A stretch of 64,000 bases of DNA from Bdellovibrionales bacterium RIFCSPHIGHO2_01_FULL_40_29 (GTDB taxonomy: Bacteria; Bdellovibrionota; Bdellovibrionia; Bdellovibrionales; Bdellovibrionaceae), in NCBI GenBank assembly GCA_001771815.1, contig MEPU01000008.1, forward strand, positions 1 through 64,000, in the 5' to 3' direction. The notes beneath the pieces were generated by a model, which was not told the DNA's origin, made no database searches, and saw only the letters and a program-made list of their open reading frames with translations. Positions 27,943 through 36,245 of this stretch are shown in pieces. The position numbers and the translations under genes are program-made. Numbering within the stretch: the stretch's first letter is position 1; the number at the start of each line of letters is the position of its first letter.

Positions 27943-28521
27943 ATGCAATTAACCATTCCCAGCGACGCTTTTTCTGATGGACAAGTTCGATCTAAAATGT
28001 GGCTCACGCACAGCTTCAATTCGTGGGCAGCAAAGCATTTAAATCCAGAAGTAAGGCTGACACTCAATTGGTATGGCTCCTGGGTTGGAATTGGTCCTTT
28101 GCTTTTACTGTCATCGACGACAGTTCATTTTAACCAGATCAATGTCTTTGACCAAGATCCGACATCTTTAAAAACTTCGTTGATGGTACTCAATCATTGG
28201 TTTATCCAAAACCGTGTTCATGGAGATTCTAAAGACGTTAATACCCATATTCCCGCTCAAGACCCCCACCAATTATTTATTAATACGGCCTGCGAGCATT
28301 TTACCAGTGATAATTGGCTGAAGCTTATTCCAAAAGATTCCTATGTCTTACTTCAATCCACCAATATGACCCATGACGAGCATCTGAATTGTTCTCAAAG
28401 CCTCGAAGATTTTAGAAAGAGATACCACGCGCTGGTCGATATCTTTGAACTGTCGCAATTGGATTTTCACTACACGAATAAAGAGTTCTCGCGATTTATG
28501 CTTTTTGGTCAAAAAAAATGA
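27943..28521 (+). CDS. SAM-dependent methyltransferase-like protein
   Basis: A protein of about 192 residues. An early segment (RLTLNWYGSWVGIGPLLLL) sits where class I methyltransferases bind SAM. It is followed by an acidic strand INVFDQDP (motif II position), LFINTACEHF (motif IV position), a YVLLQSTNM strand and a final RFMLFG strand. The order fits a Rossmann-like methyltransferase, but the first glycine loop is atypical, so activity is not certain. The frame is open further upstream from a GTG at 27910, and an ATG also occurs at 27925. The ATG at 27943 is preferred because the conserved region starts there. The stop overlaps the next gene by ATGA. Confidence 0.72.
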   Translation: MQLTIPSDAFSDGQVRSKMWLTHSFNSWAAKHLNPEVRLTLNWYGSWVGIGPLLLLSSTTVHFNQINVFDQDPTSLKTSLMVLNHWFIQNRVHGDSKDVNTHIPAQDPHQLFINTACEHFTSDNWLKLIPKDSYVLLQSTNMTHDEHLNCSQSLEDFRKRYHALVDIFELSQLDFHYTNKEFSRFMLFGQKK

Positions 28522-29945
28522 TCTCGGATTTTTTTAAGAGTTTCAAACTCAGATCTTACAGCCTTTATATAATGTTTGGGGTTGCAACTGTTTTACTTTT
28601 CCTAAAGGGCATGTCGTCATTTATTACATCGTCAGAGTTTTGGTCGATCTTTTTATCGCAACACCTGCTGCCATTCCAAGATGTTTGGCCATCTGTTTTT
28701 ATGAAGCCCATTTTTCATAGTGTTTTGGCTCTGATTCATCTGCTTGAATTCAGCGACACCAATCATATTTATTTTGCAAAATTATTATTCACATTAAATG
28801 GTATTGCCCAATTCTTCTTGGTTTACTTCCTACTGAATCAGCTTTTTAAAAAATCCTCGTTCTTGAATCTCCTTTTAACTGCATTTCTTTTTTTATCACC
28901 ACTGATTTTGACTCACTTTGATAGAATTCGCAGTGATCAACTGGCTTTAACAGTTATGCTTTTTTATCTTTATTTCATTTATTCACGCCCCTCCGTCCAA
29001 TTTCGGTATCACTTCGCTTTCCTGATGATTTTTCCTTTGATTGGTTTCAAACATATTTATTTTTCTATTCTAGTGCTTTTTTTTATTCCTCTGAAATCAA
29101 CTTTTGATTATTTTAAAACGCTTTCTTTTTTCAAACGCTTCATTATTATTTTGCTTTTTGCAAACGCTCTTGTATGGGGGATTTTTTTAGGGATTCCATC
29201 CTTGAGTTATTTTTTAGCGATTCTGCGCTCAGATTTGAATTTTCGTGGACCTTTGGTTTGGTTAAAAACAGAATGGTTTTTTATTTACTTATCCTTGATC
29301 CCCTTTTTCATTGCACCTTTTCGAAAGTATTTAAAGAACAAGGGCCTTTCAATCCTATGGAAGATACAATGCGTAAGCCTACTGATCATTGTGATCCATC
29401 CTCAAAAGTTTCCCTTTTTCATTGCCAGCTTTCTGCCGCTTATTTACCTAAATGGACTATTTTTTATTCATTACTTAAAAGACACTCAGTTGATTCCCCG
29501 CAGAATTTTCATCACTACAGTTGTAGGGATGTCCTTTTACAATCTCTATTTAGCTCAAAAACACTATCGCATTCTGACAACGAACCAACAGCAATTTGAA
29601 ACTATTAGCGCTCTGTCAAAGATCATCACAGAAAACAATCTGACTTATTTAGATGGAATGGGAGTTCTTCCCACTGGGAAAAACGTGGGTTGCTTTGTCT
29701 CTCCGGAAGATGATCTTTCCAATCAAGCGTGTCTTCAATTTATCAAAGCAGGAACTGCCGACGCTATCATTGTTACCAATCGATTGATGACTTTGGGTTT
29801 TGATTTTTCAACACTGGGAAAATATCAATACCATGCCGCTGGACCAAATCTTTTTATTCATGAACGAATTAAAAAAGATCTCGCCATTGAAAATACGAAT
29901 TGGGCGCCTCCGATTCTGATTTTCAGCTCGGAGCAATTAAACTAG
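28518..29945 (+). CDS. Multi-pass membrane protein, GT-C-like
   Basis: A 475-residue protein with about nine to ten hydrophobic helices and a soluble C-terminal domain of about 120 residues. An early loop carries DVWPSVFMKP after TM1, a place where GT-C enzymes (PMT/ArnT-like lipid-linked sugar transferases) have an acidic catalytic residue. HFDRIRSDQLAL lies in a later loop. The overall topology resembles GT-C transferases that use polyprenyl-phosphate sugars, and a DPM1-like enzyme that could supply them is encoded 4 kb away. The family assignment is inference from topology. It is coupled to the methyltransferase-like gene by a 4 bp overlap. Confidence 0.7.
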   Translation: MISDFFKSFKLRSYSLYIMFGVATVLLFLKGMSSFITSSEFWSIFLSQHLLPFQDVWPSVFMKPIFHSVLALIHLLEFSDTNHIYFAKLLFTLNGIAQFFLVYFLLNQLFKKSSFLNLLLTAFLFLSPLILTHFDRIRSDQLALTVMLFYLYFIYSRPSVQFRYHFAFLMIFPLIGFKHIYFSILVLFFIPLKSTFDYFKTLSFFKRFIIILLFANALVWGIFLGIPSLSYFLAILRSDLNFRGPLVWLKTEWFFIYLSLIPFFIAPFRKYLKNKGLSILWKIQCVSLLIIVIHPQKFPFFIASFLPLIYLNGLFFIHYLKDTQLIPRRIFITTVVGMSFYNLYLAQKHYRILTTNQQQFETISALSKIITENNLTYLDGMGVLPTGKNVGCFVSPEDDLSNQACLQFIKAGTADAIIVTNRLMTLGFDFSTLGKYQYHAAGPNLFIHERIKKDLAIENTNWAPPILIFSSEQLN

Positions 29946-29948
29946 AAA

Positions 29949-31190
29949 CTAATCCACTAAATGACAAGATACTGAAGCCAATACAGTGGAGTCCCCCGTA
30001 GTCGCCACGCCACCCAACCCATCACCAGTCCCTGTTTCCTCGCAGGACTGTAAAACTTCAAATTCTTTATCGACGATTGATGTTGTAAAACTGGTGTCAA
30101 ACTCAGCAGTACTTTGAATACCCACAGGGGCATAGCCTGTTGCACTTCCAACAGCATTTGCATCCCCAACACCCTTTAAAGAAACATTAAATCCTTTAAC
30201 AGACTTCCCCACGGCGGAAACGTCACAGACATAGGTTCCTTTTTTTCTGAAGGTGATTCGATCTGCAGAAACAGAAATCAGGTCAAAGGGATCACTGCCT
30301 CCAACGCTGGTGGCTTCTGACCAGGATACTCGTGCGGTCATTGTCCCCACCACACAATTTCCGGGACTAACCGTCGTGGAAATAACGGCTCGAAAGGCCT
30401 GCATGTTCGATGAAGCCGTTCGCCAAACTACCACATCATGCTTTCCATTATTGGGATCATGGATCTGTCGATCCGGATCCGGTGGAATATTTGATGTGGC
30501 CGTCGCGTTCACTGGTGATTTCGTGGAATCATCTGAAGCTATGGCTAATACAACATCAGGATTTCCCAATCGAATCGGCGTTTTACTCAGCGGATTGGTC
30601 GATGGATTGTAAATAAACCGCGCTGTGATTCGAATTGCAGGATCAATACACGATGGCGGAGATGCTGCACAATAAGGCTCCCAACTGATTTTATATGAAA
30701 AAGGGCATGCATCCACACCGCTTGAATCCGCACCATTAAAAGTCGAACAGGGCTGCCCACTCGGAGTAAAACCACCAGAGGGATATGTTGGCGACAACCA
30801 CTCGGGTGTATTGGTAATTAAAATATTACTAGCCCCGCCTCCGCCAGCATCATAAATAGTATGAATTCTATTTTGCAAACCATCCAGTGCACTGCATGTT
30901 GTTTTTGCTCGCAAACAATTCATCGTGGTATTATTGACCGCATCCCCTAATGTTTGCGCCCATGAAGACGGATCTGTTAATAAGTTAGATAATTTTTTTT
31001 GAATTTCAACAGCGTTAGCCAACATCGTTTGCATTTGTTGCTGTCTGGCCGAATAAATCAAAAGCGTGATCATTACGTAGATCATTAAAAACATCAGAGC
31101 TGCAGCCCCTAAAACTTGAATCAAACTCATGCCTTTTTGGCACTTAAGTTTGTTTATAAAAAAAGAAAACTTTAATTTGTCTGAGTGCAT
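29949..31190 (-). CDS. Prepilin-like secreted protein (atypical class III signal)
   Basis: A 413-residue protein with a type IV prepilin-style leader. A basic N-terminus ends in KCQKG at residue 20, followed by MSLIQVLGAAALMFLMIY. Cleavage would fall after Gly20. Position +5 is Gln rather than the usual Glu, as seen only in some minor pilins. The exported part has several cysteines (CSTFNGADSSGVDACPF, WEPYC, SCID) and a beta-rich, Ig-like second half. It is a tandem paralogue of the upstream gene, sharing the CPF-W-P-C core, and overlaps it by 19 bp. No pilus motor or secretin gene is in the window. Confidence 0.78.
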   Translation of the reverse strand: MHSDKLKFSFFINKLKCQKGMSLIQVLGAAALMFLMIYVMITLLIYSARQQQMQTMLANAVEIQKKLSNLLTDPSSWAQTLGDAVNNTTMNCLRAKTTCSALDGLQNRIHTIYDAGGGGASNILITNTPEWLSPTYPSGGFTPSGQPCSTFNGADSSGVDACPFSYKISWEPYCAASPPSCIDPAIRITARFIYNPSTNPLSKTPIRLGNPDVVLAIASDDSTKSPVNATATSNIPPDPDRQIHDPNNGKHDVVVWRTASSNMQAFRAVISTTVSPGNCVVGTMTARVSWSEATSVGGSDPFDLISVSADRITFRKKGTYVCDVSAVGKSVKGFNVSLKGVGDANAVGSATGYAPVGIQSTAEFDTSFTTSIVDKEFEVLQSCEETGTGDGLGGVATTGDSTVLASVSCHLVD

Positions 31191-32389
31191 GAAAATGTAC
31201 CATATACGCTGGGCTGATCATAGTTAGGTGTTGGCATACCCATTGTAAACGTTGGACCAGGAGCGATCAAGCCTGTCGCTGTCTGACATGTTTGCTCCAC
31301 CACGTAGACCGCTGGCACAGATCCTCCAACGCTCACAATCGGAGTGCTTGTTGCTGTTGCTTGAACCAAACTGGCTTGAGCCGCCGTACCTGTGGCTATA
31401 GAACCTGGAACAACTACCGATGGCGATACCGCTCGAAGTTGAATAGTAAAAGTATTCACAGCCCATCCTACAGCTGTAATTCGACAACTGTAAGTTCCTG
31501 GCATGATGGAAATCTCGCCAGTGGCTATATCCACTGTGACCAAATCAAAACTATCATCCACTTCATTCCAACTTGTTCCGGACTCCGGAGCTGAGGTTTT
31601 ACCTCGAACCCCAAATGTTGGGGATTGCTGGCAATTACCCCCAGGAGTGGCTTCGCCTGTGGGAAGTACGCTATAATTATTTGTCATATTCAGTGTGAAC
31701 GACTTATTAATCGCCTTCGCAGAACGCTTCATCACCACGTCATATTTTCCAGTATTATCCGCGACAGAATCATCAGTATCAAAAGCGCTGGTCGTTAAAT
31801 TTCCTGATCCCAGTGGTAAAGCCGGTGCTTTTGATCCCGGATTGTAAATCAAACGAACTGTGACTCGAATCAGTGGATTAATACAAGTTCCTGTACAGAT
31901 TGGCTCCCAAACAACTTTATAAGTAAAAGGGCACGTATCAACACCGGCTCCCGTGTTGCCATTAAAACCCGTGCATGGTGAACCTTTATCTGAAAAACCC
32001 GCACTATTTCCCGGCCAAGAAGGACTGACTAATGTATTCGCCGGAGGCACAAAATACGGATTTCCCGCATTATCATGCAGAGTTAAATCGCTGACCACAC
32101 CAATCAATGCCGCACAGGTTACTTGATCGCGAATACATACAGCCAAGGGATCCCCTGCCGAATACATCCGCTCCAGAGTTTTATTCCAAGAGCCCTGATC
32201 TGAAATTAAAAATTGAAACCGTGTTTTGAGTTCTCGTAAGGCAGATAACCGATACTGATTATTTTGTTCCTTATTCATGGAGGTGACTAATCCAATCATA
32301 CCGGATGCCACTAAAGCCATTAAACCGGCGGAGATCAAGACTTCAATCAAACTGAAACCTTTACTATTTTTCAGTTTTGTTAACCACAT
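31172..32389 (-). CDS. Prepilin-like secreted protein
   Basis: A 405-residue protein with a canonical type III leader. Eleven residues end in KNSKG, then FSLIEVLISAGLMALVASG, with Glu at mature position +5. It would be cleaved by PilD-like peptidase and inserted in the inner membrane as a (pseudo)pilin. The outer part contains CTGFN, CPFTYKVVWEPIC and CINP, matching the downstream paralogue in spacing, and ends in a beta-rich domain closing with CTQTN. It is much larger than major pilins, so a minor pilin or adhesin-like tip protein is likely. GGGGG lies just upstream of the ATG. Confidence 0.82.
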   Translation of the reverse strand: MWLTKLKNSKGFSLIEVLISAGLMALVASGMIGLVTSMNKEQNNQYRLSALRELKTRFQFLISDQGSWNKTLERMYSAGDPLAVCIRDQVTCAALIGVVSDLTLHDNAGNPYFVPPANTLVSPSWPGNSAGFSDKGSPCTGFNGNTGAGVDTCPFTYKVVWEPICTGTCINPLIRVTVRLIYNPGSKAPALPLGSGNLTTSAFDTDDSVADNTGKYDVVMKRSAKAINKSFTLNMTNNYSVLPTGEATPGGNCQQSPTFGVRGKTSAPESGTSWNEVDDSFDLVTVDIATGEISIMPGTYSCRITAVGWAVNTFTIQLRAVSPSVVVPGSIATGTAAQASLVQATATSTPIVSVGGSVPAVYVVEQTCQTATGLIAPGPTFTMGMPTPNYDQPSVYGTFSCTQTN

Positions 32390-32482
32390 GAATCCCCCAG
32401 CATTCTCATATTAGAATGACTCACTGTTAAAAAGTGCGCAAGTACAATAAGAAGCTATTTAGTCTAGATGAAATGAGATTCG

Positions 32483-32527
32483 ATTCGTCATTAGCATGTC
32501 TCATCTTGAGAATCACTAATGACGAAT
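32483..32527. repeat. Inverted repeat downstream of fadE (12-bp arms with inner hairpin)
   Basis: ATTCGTCATTAG at 32483-32494 is the exact reverse complement of CTAATGACGAAT at 32516-32527. Inside the 21 bp between them a second hairpin, TCTCA-TCT-TGAGA (32499-32511), is present. The structure begins 11 bp after the fadE stop. No T-run follows on either strand, so it is not a classical intrinsic terminator. It may be a 3' stabilising hairpin or a protein-binding site. Confidence 0.75.
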
Positions 32528-32537
32528 ACTTTTAAGA

Positions 32538-35039
32538 TTACTTTAACTTTTCTTGATAAGCTGTTTCTGTAAAATCATCGACTAAAATCGCATCGTATCG
32601 CACCTTATCGGCTTCCCGAAGCAATTGATGCTCGTCATCGCTGATTACTTTTTTCGCCAAAGCATCATCCCAGCTTGCAGGACCTTTTTTCTTTGGAATA
32701 ACCCCTGATTTAATCGCAGATCTAATTTTTTTCTCGGCTATTTCTGCTTTTGTCACAACGTTGAATGCATTTTCCAAACGAGCTGTTTGATCCCCCACTT
32801 CAGCGCGGGCTTTGACAGCAGCGGTACCATGGGTTGAATCCATCACCCAATAAATACCACTTGTTAAACGATCCCGCTGAGCACCAGCTGTCATCATGCT
32901 TGATGAAATCAAGTGAGACCAGCCATCCGTCGCTTGGGATTCGATCGAGTTGATTCGTGACCAGGCTCCAAAAAATCCTTTAATAATCCAACGAACAGGG
33001 CCAAAAATTTTCAAATTATCAAACAAACCATCAAAACCCTTTTGAATTTCACACATGGAATTTTTAACGTAAAACTGCAAGTACGGCAGATCTTCTTTGG
33101 GTTGACCATCTTCTTTGAAACGACGAAGAGCACAGGTCACCATATACATATGAGAAAAAATATCAGCAAAACGGCCTGTGATTTTTTCCTTCATTTTCAA
33201 CTGACCACCCAAGCCACCCATTGCTAAATCCGCTAAAATTGCAAAAGTCGCAGAGGCCCATGACAGGCGACGGTAGTGAATACGAATCTTAGGATGAGTT
33301 CCCGCCGGAGCTGAAGCCAAATAACCGCGTGTGACTGATAATAAAATAGAACGACATAAATTTCTGACAACGTGTCCGATATGTCCCCAGAATGCTGTAT
33401 CAAAACGTTTTGCATTGCCGCTTTCAACGGCAGCCACTTCTTCAAATGCAAAAGGATGACATCGAAGGGCTCCTTGACCAAAGATAATCAATGTTCGAGT
33501 CATGATGTTTGCACCCTCAACTGTAATTCCAATCGGAGTGGCAACATAACCTTCGGCAATTAAATTACGTTGTCCTAATGAGATTCCAGCGCCACCCATC
33601 ACATCCATGGCGTCATTGACTGTGCGTCGCCCAGCTTCCGTACATTGATATTTAGCAATTGCAGTGACAACTGGTGGTTTCAGACCTTTATCTAAAGCTC
33701 CTAAAGTGAATCGACGAACTGCCTCAATTCCGTAAGCTGTTGCGCCAATGCGGGCCATGGGTTCTTCAACTCCTTCAAACTTTCCGATACTGACACCAAA
33801 CTGTTTGCGCACCAATGCATGAGAAGAAACTGTTCGATACGCCAGCTTCACTCCGCCGGTTGCCTGAGCTGGCAAAGAAACCCCGCGGCCTGCTGCTAAA
33901 CACTCCATCAACATGGTCCAGCCATTACCAACGCCTGACAAACCACCTACAACAGCATCTTCAAGGACAAGTTCGACATCTTTTCCAGTCGTAGGACAAT
34001 TATGAAATGGAATTGTTAATGGATCATGACGACGACCAATCTCAACTCCTGGAGTTGAAGCTGGAACCAAAGCGCACGTGATGCCTAAGTCCTCTGTATT
34101 TCCTAATAATTTATCTGGATCACGTAATCTGAACGCCAATCCAAGAACTGTGGAAATTGATGCCAATGTAATCCATCGTTTATTCCAACTAACCCGAATA
34201 GCCAACTGACCCGCTGCATTTTTAAAAACAACACCACTTGAAGTGATAGAACCAGCATCCGATCCCGCAGTTGGCTCGGTCAAACCAAAACAAGGAACTT
34301 CTTGTCCTGACGACAAACGTGGCAACCAGTATTTTTTTTGCTTATCAGTTCCGTAATGAGCCAATAACTCCGCAGGCCCCAAAGAATTGGGAACCATCAC
34401 GGTAATTGATAATGGCAACGAACGAGAGGCCACTTTCATGACCACTTCAGAATGTGCCATCGCCGAAAAACCTAACCCGCCATACTCTTTGGGAATAATC
34501 ATCCCCAAGAATCCTTTTTGTTTTAAAAAAGCGATCACATCATCAGGAATATGACGATTTTTCCAAATTTTCCATGGTTCACACATTTTACAAAGCTCTT
34601 CAACAGGCCCTTTTAAAAAGGCTTCCTCTTCTGCAGTGAGTTTACCGTAAGGCTCTTGCATGATTTTTGTAAAATTGGGTTTTCCAGAATAAAGATCTTT
34701 TTCGATCCAAACAACTCCGGCCTCTAGAGCCACACGCTCTGTCGCTGAAATCTTGGGAATAAATCCCATCTTCTGCATGATCTTCATCAGAGGCGCCGAA
34801 ACCAACACTGTTCGGAGTGGCTTTATGAGGAAGAAAACAACCAACGCCACAAAAGCAATTATTAAGCCTTGCGGGGCTGCAAAGCCTATCAACAACAAAC
34901 CACCGACGATCCCCCAAACTATCAGAGGCGATCCAAAAAATCCGACGAAAAGTAGTATGATGAGCGAGCCTATGAGCGATTGCCAAAGCGGCAATGACTG
35001 AGTGAGGTACCCGTAGCACGATCCAAATATAGATTCCAC
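32538..35039 (-). CDS. fadE: Acyl-CoA dehydrogenase, FadE type
   Basis: FadE carries out the first oxidation step of fatty-acid beta-oxidation and differs from short ACADs by its extra domains. The 833-residue protein has two to three N-terminal hydrophobic helices (about 14-75). The ACAD core follows, with FGLTEPTAGSDAGS near residue 250 (FAD binding), a central domain, and the TVEGANIMTRTLIIFGQGA segment near residue 510 with a conserved Glu. A C-terminal FadE-specific domain completes it. Length is close to the E. coli protein (814). The frame starts with GTG, supported by AAGGAG 7 nt upstream. The gene is monocistronic, with a direct repeat in its leader. Confidence 0.95.
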   Translation of the reverse strand: MESIFGSCYGYLTQSLPLWQSLIGSLIILLFVGFFGSPLIVWGIVGGLLLIGFAAPQGLIIAFVALVVFFLIKPLRTVLVSAPLMKIMQKMGFIPKISATERVALEAGVVWIEKDLYSGKPNFTKIMQEPYGKLTAEEEAFLKGPVEELCKMCEPWKIWKNRHIPDDVIAFLKQKGFLGMIIPKEYGGLGFSAMAHSEVVMKVASRSLPLSITVMVPNSLGPAELLAHYGTDKQKKYWLPRLSSGQEVPCFGLTEPTAGSDAGSITSSGVVFKNAAGQLAIRVSWNKRWITLASISTVLGLAFRLRDPDKLLGNTEDLGITCALVPASTPGVEIGRRHDPLTIPFHNCPTTGKDVELVLEDAVVGGLSGVGNGWTMLMECLAAGRGVSLPAQATGGVKLAYRTVSSHALVRKQFGVSIGKFEGVEEPMARIGATAYGIEAVRRFTLGALDKGLKPPVVTAIAKYQCTEAGRRTVNDAMDVMGGAGISLGQRNLIAEGYVATPIGITVEGANIMTRTLIIFGQGALRCHPFAFEEVAAVESGNAKRFDTAFWGHIGHVVRNLCRSILLSVTRGYLASAPAGTHPKIRIHYRRLSWASATFAILADLAMGGLGGQLKMKEKITGRFADIFSHMYMVTCALRRFKEDGQPKEDLPYLQFYVKNSMCEIQKGFDGLFDNLKIFGPVRWIIKGFFGAWSRINSIESQATDGWSHLISSSMMTAGAQRDRLTSGIYWVMDSTHGTAAVKARAEVGDQTARLENAFNVVTKAEIAEKKIRSAIKSGVIPKKKGPASWDDALAKKVISDDEHQLLREADKVRYDAILVDDFTETAYQEKLK

Positions 35040-35074
35040 AGTTGAACTCCTTGATGAAATATCTCTATCAATAA

Positions 35075-35092
35075 TTGGATCATGCTTGGATC
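35075..35092. promoter_or_regulatory. Possible operator: TTGGATC direct repeats upstream of fadE
   Basis: TTGGATC occurs at 35075-35081 and again at 35086-35092, so the units are 11 bp apart start-to-start, about one helical turn. The second runs into the palindrome TGGATCCA. The element lies 36-53 bp upstream of the fadE start codon, a suitable place for a transcription factor site such as a fatty-acid regulator. No -10/-35 pair could be fixed with confidence. The function is inference. Confidence 0.3.
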
Positions 35093-35165
35093 CATGTTGG
35101 CAAGAAGAGCGAAAACTCTAGACGCAACAGAGGGGATAGAGCTCATCACAGAGCCTTAGAAGAAT

Positions 35166-35195
35166 AAAAAAAACCCAGGTCTTTCCGCCTGGGTT
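35166..35195 (-). terminator. Rho-independent terminator after the small lipoprotein gene
   Basis: On the minus strand an 8 bp perfect stem AACCCAGG/CCTGGGTT (arms at 35188-35195 and 35172-35179) encloses an 8-nt loop. It is followed at once by a run of eight T residues (the A-run at 35166-35173 on the plus strand). It lies about 35 bp after the lipoprotein stop and before fadE, so it separates the two transcripts. This is the clearest terminator in the window. Confidence 0.92.
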
Positions 35196-35229
35196 AATTT
35201 GAAACATATAGAGCAAATACTTTAACTCT

Positions 35230-35418
35230 TTATTTTGTTTCAGTTGCTGGAGCTTCAGTTGGAGCTGCTACTGGAGCACCTTCAGTTGGAGCAGCCATCT
35301 CAGCAGGAGCTGCAGCTTCAGTTGGAGCCGCTTCTTGTTGAGGAGCGTTCTTTGAACATGTAAATCCTGTTGCAAAGCAAAGTGACAACAACACAGCTGT
35401 AACCGTGATTTTTTTCAT
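35230..35418 (-). CDS. Small Ala/Pro/Thr/Glu-rich lipoprotein
   Basis: A 62-residue protein with a signal sequence (MKKITVTAVLLSLCFATGFTC) whose last four residues GFTC act as a lipobox, so Cys21 would be lipidated. The mature part is low-complexity: repeats of APTEA, AAPAE and APTEGAPVA without hydrophobic core, so it is probably unstructured. AGAGG lies 6 nt upstream of the ATG. At DNA level a string close to CTTCAGTTGGAGC occurs three times. It has its own terminator (35166-35195). An Asp is not at +2, so outer-membrane sorting is possible. Confidence 0.85.
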   Translation of the reverse strand: MKKITVTAVLLSLCFATGFTCSKNAPQQEAAPTEAAAPAEMAAPTEGAPVAAPTEAPATETK

Positions 35419-35534
35419 AAAAGACCTCTTTCATATATTAAATTGGTTGAAGATAAACAGTACCGAAATCCATAGTCTTTGCCAAACTGTATTTTGCATT
35501 TGGCTATTGACCTCATTTCGCACTAGGATAATGC

Positions 35535-36233
35535 ATGCAAAAAAACGACAGCTTCAGCAATATTTTATTTAATATCTTAATTCCTGTTCTCATCTTAAAC
35601 AAAGGTCATAAACTCGGACTTGAACCCCACTACGCGGTCATTATTGCTTTGGCATTCCCCGTCTATTTCTCGGTGCAATCTCTTCGAGAAACAAAAAAAA
35701 TCAACTTCATTGCTGTACTAGGCTTGATGAATGTTTTGGTCTCAGGCGCGCTGACTTTGCTGGCCTTAGGAGGCATTTGGTTTGCTATAAAAGAGGCTGC
35801 TTTTCCTCTTTTAATTGGAGTCTTTGTCCTGATCTCGAGCTGGACGACAAAACCATTTTTTAAAACATTGTTCATGAATCCATCTACATTTGACATCGCC
35901 AAAATTGAATCCAAACTTGAAACCGAAACCAATCGCCAGCGATTTCACCAACTGATGAAACATACAACCCAACTGCTTTCTGTTTCATTTTTAATGAGCG
36001 CTCTCTTAAACTTTGGCTTGGCTCTAAAAATATTTGAACCTCTGGCCGAATCCTTAACGGACAGCCAAAAACAAGAACTCTTGAATCAGCAACTCGGTCA
36101 AATGACACTTTATTCGCTGGTTGTTATTTTAGTTCCGTCTATTTTATTTTTGGGTGGAATCATGTTCTATACATTCCGACGGATTCATCAATTGACCGGA
36201 CTTACCACCGAAGAACTCATTATTAAATCGTAA
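35535..36233 (+). CDS. VC0807-family integral membrane protein
   Basis: A 232-residue membrane protein with about six hydrophobic helices. The N-terminal motif ILFNILIPVLILNKG and the later FAIKEAAFPLLIGVFVLIS are typical for the VC0807 family, whose function is not known. The C-terminal two helices flank a loop rich in Glu and Gln. AGGA lies 6 nt upstream of the ATG. It is a monocistronic plus-strand gene that converges with the proline-rich gene, with 12 bp between their stops. Confidence 0.82.
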   Translation: MQKNDSFSNILFNILIPVLILNKGHKLGLEPHYAVIIALAFPVYFSVQSLRETKKINFIAVLGLMNVLVSGALTLLALGGIWFAIKEAAFPLLIGVFVLISSWTTKPFFKTLFMNPSTFDIAKIESKLETETNRQRFHQLMKHTTQLLSVSFLMSALLNFGLALKIFEPLAESLTDSQKQELLNQQLGQMTLYSLVVILVPSILFLGGIMFYTFRRIHQLTGLTTEELIIKS

Positions 36234-36245
36234 ACATTTTCCGCT

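Noticed and set aside
35532-35720. TTGACC plus GATAAT near 35503-35530 as a promoter for the VC0807-type gene
   Set aside because: The spacing between the two hexamers is only 14 bp, too short for a normal sigma70 promoter.
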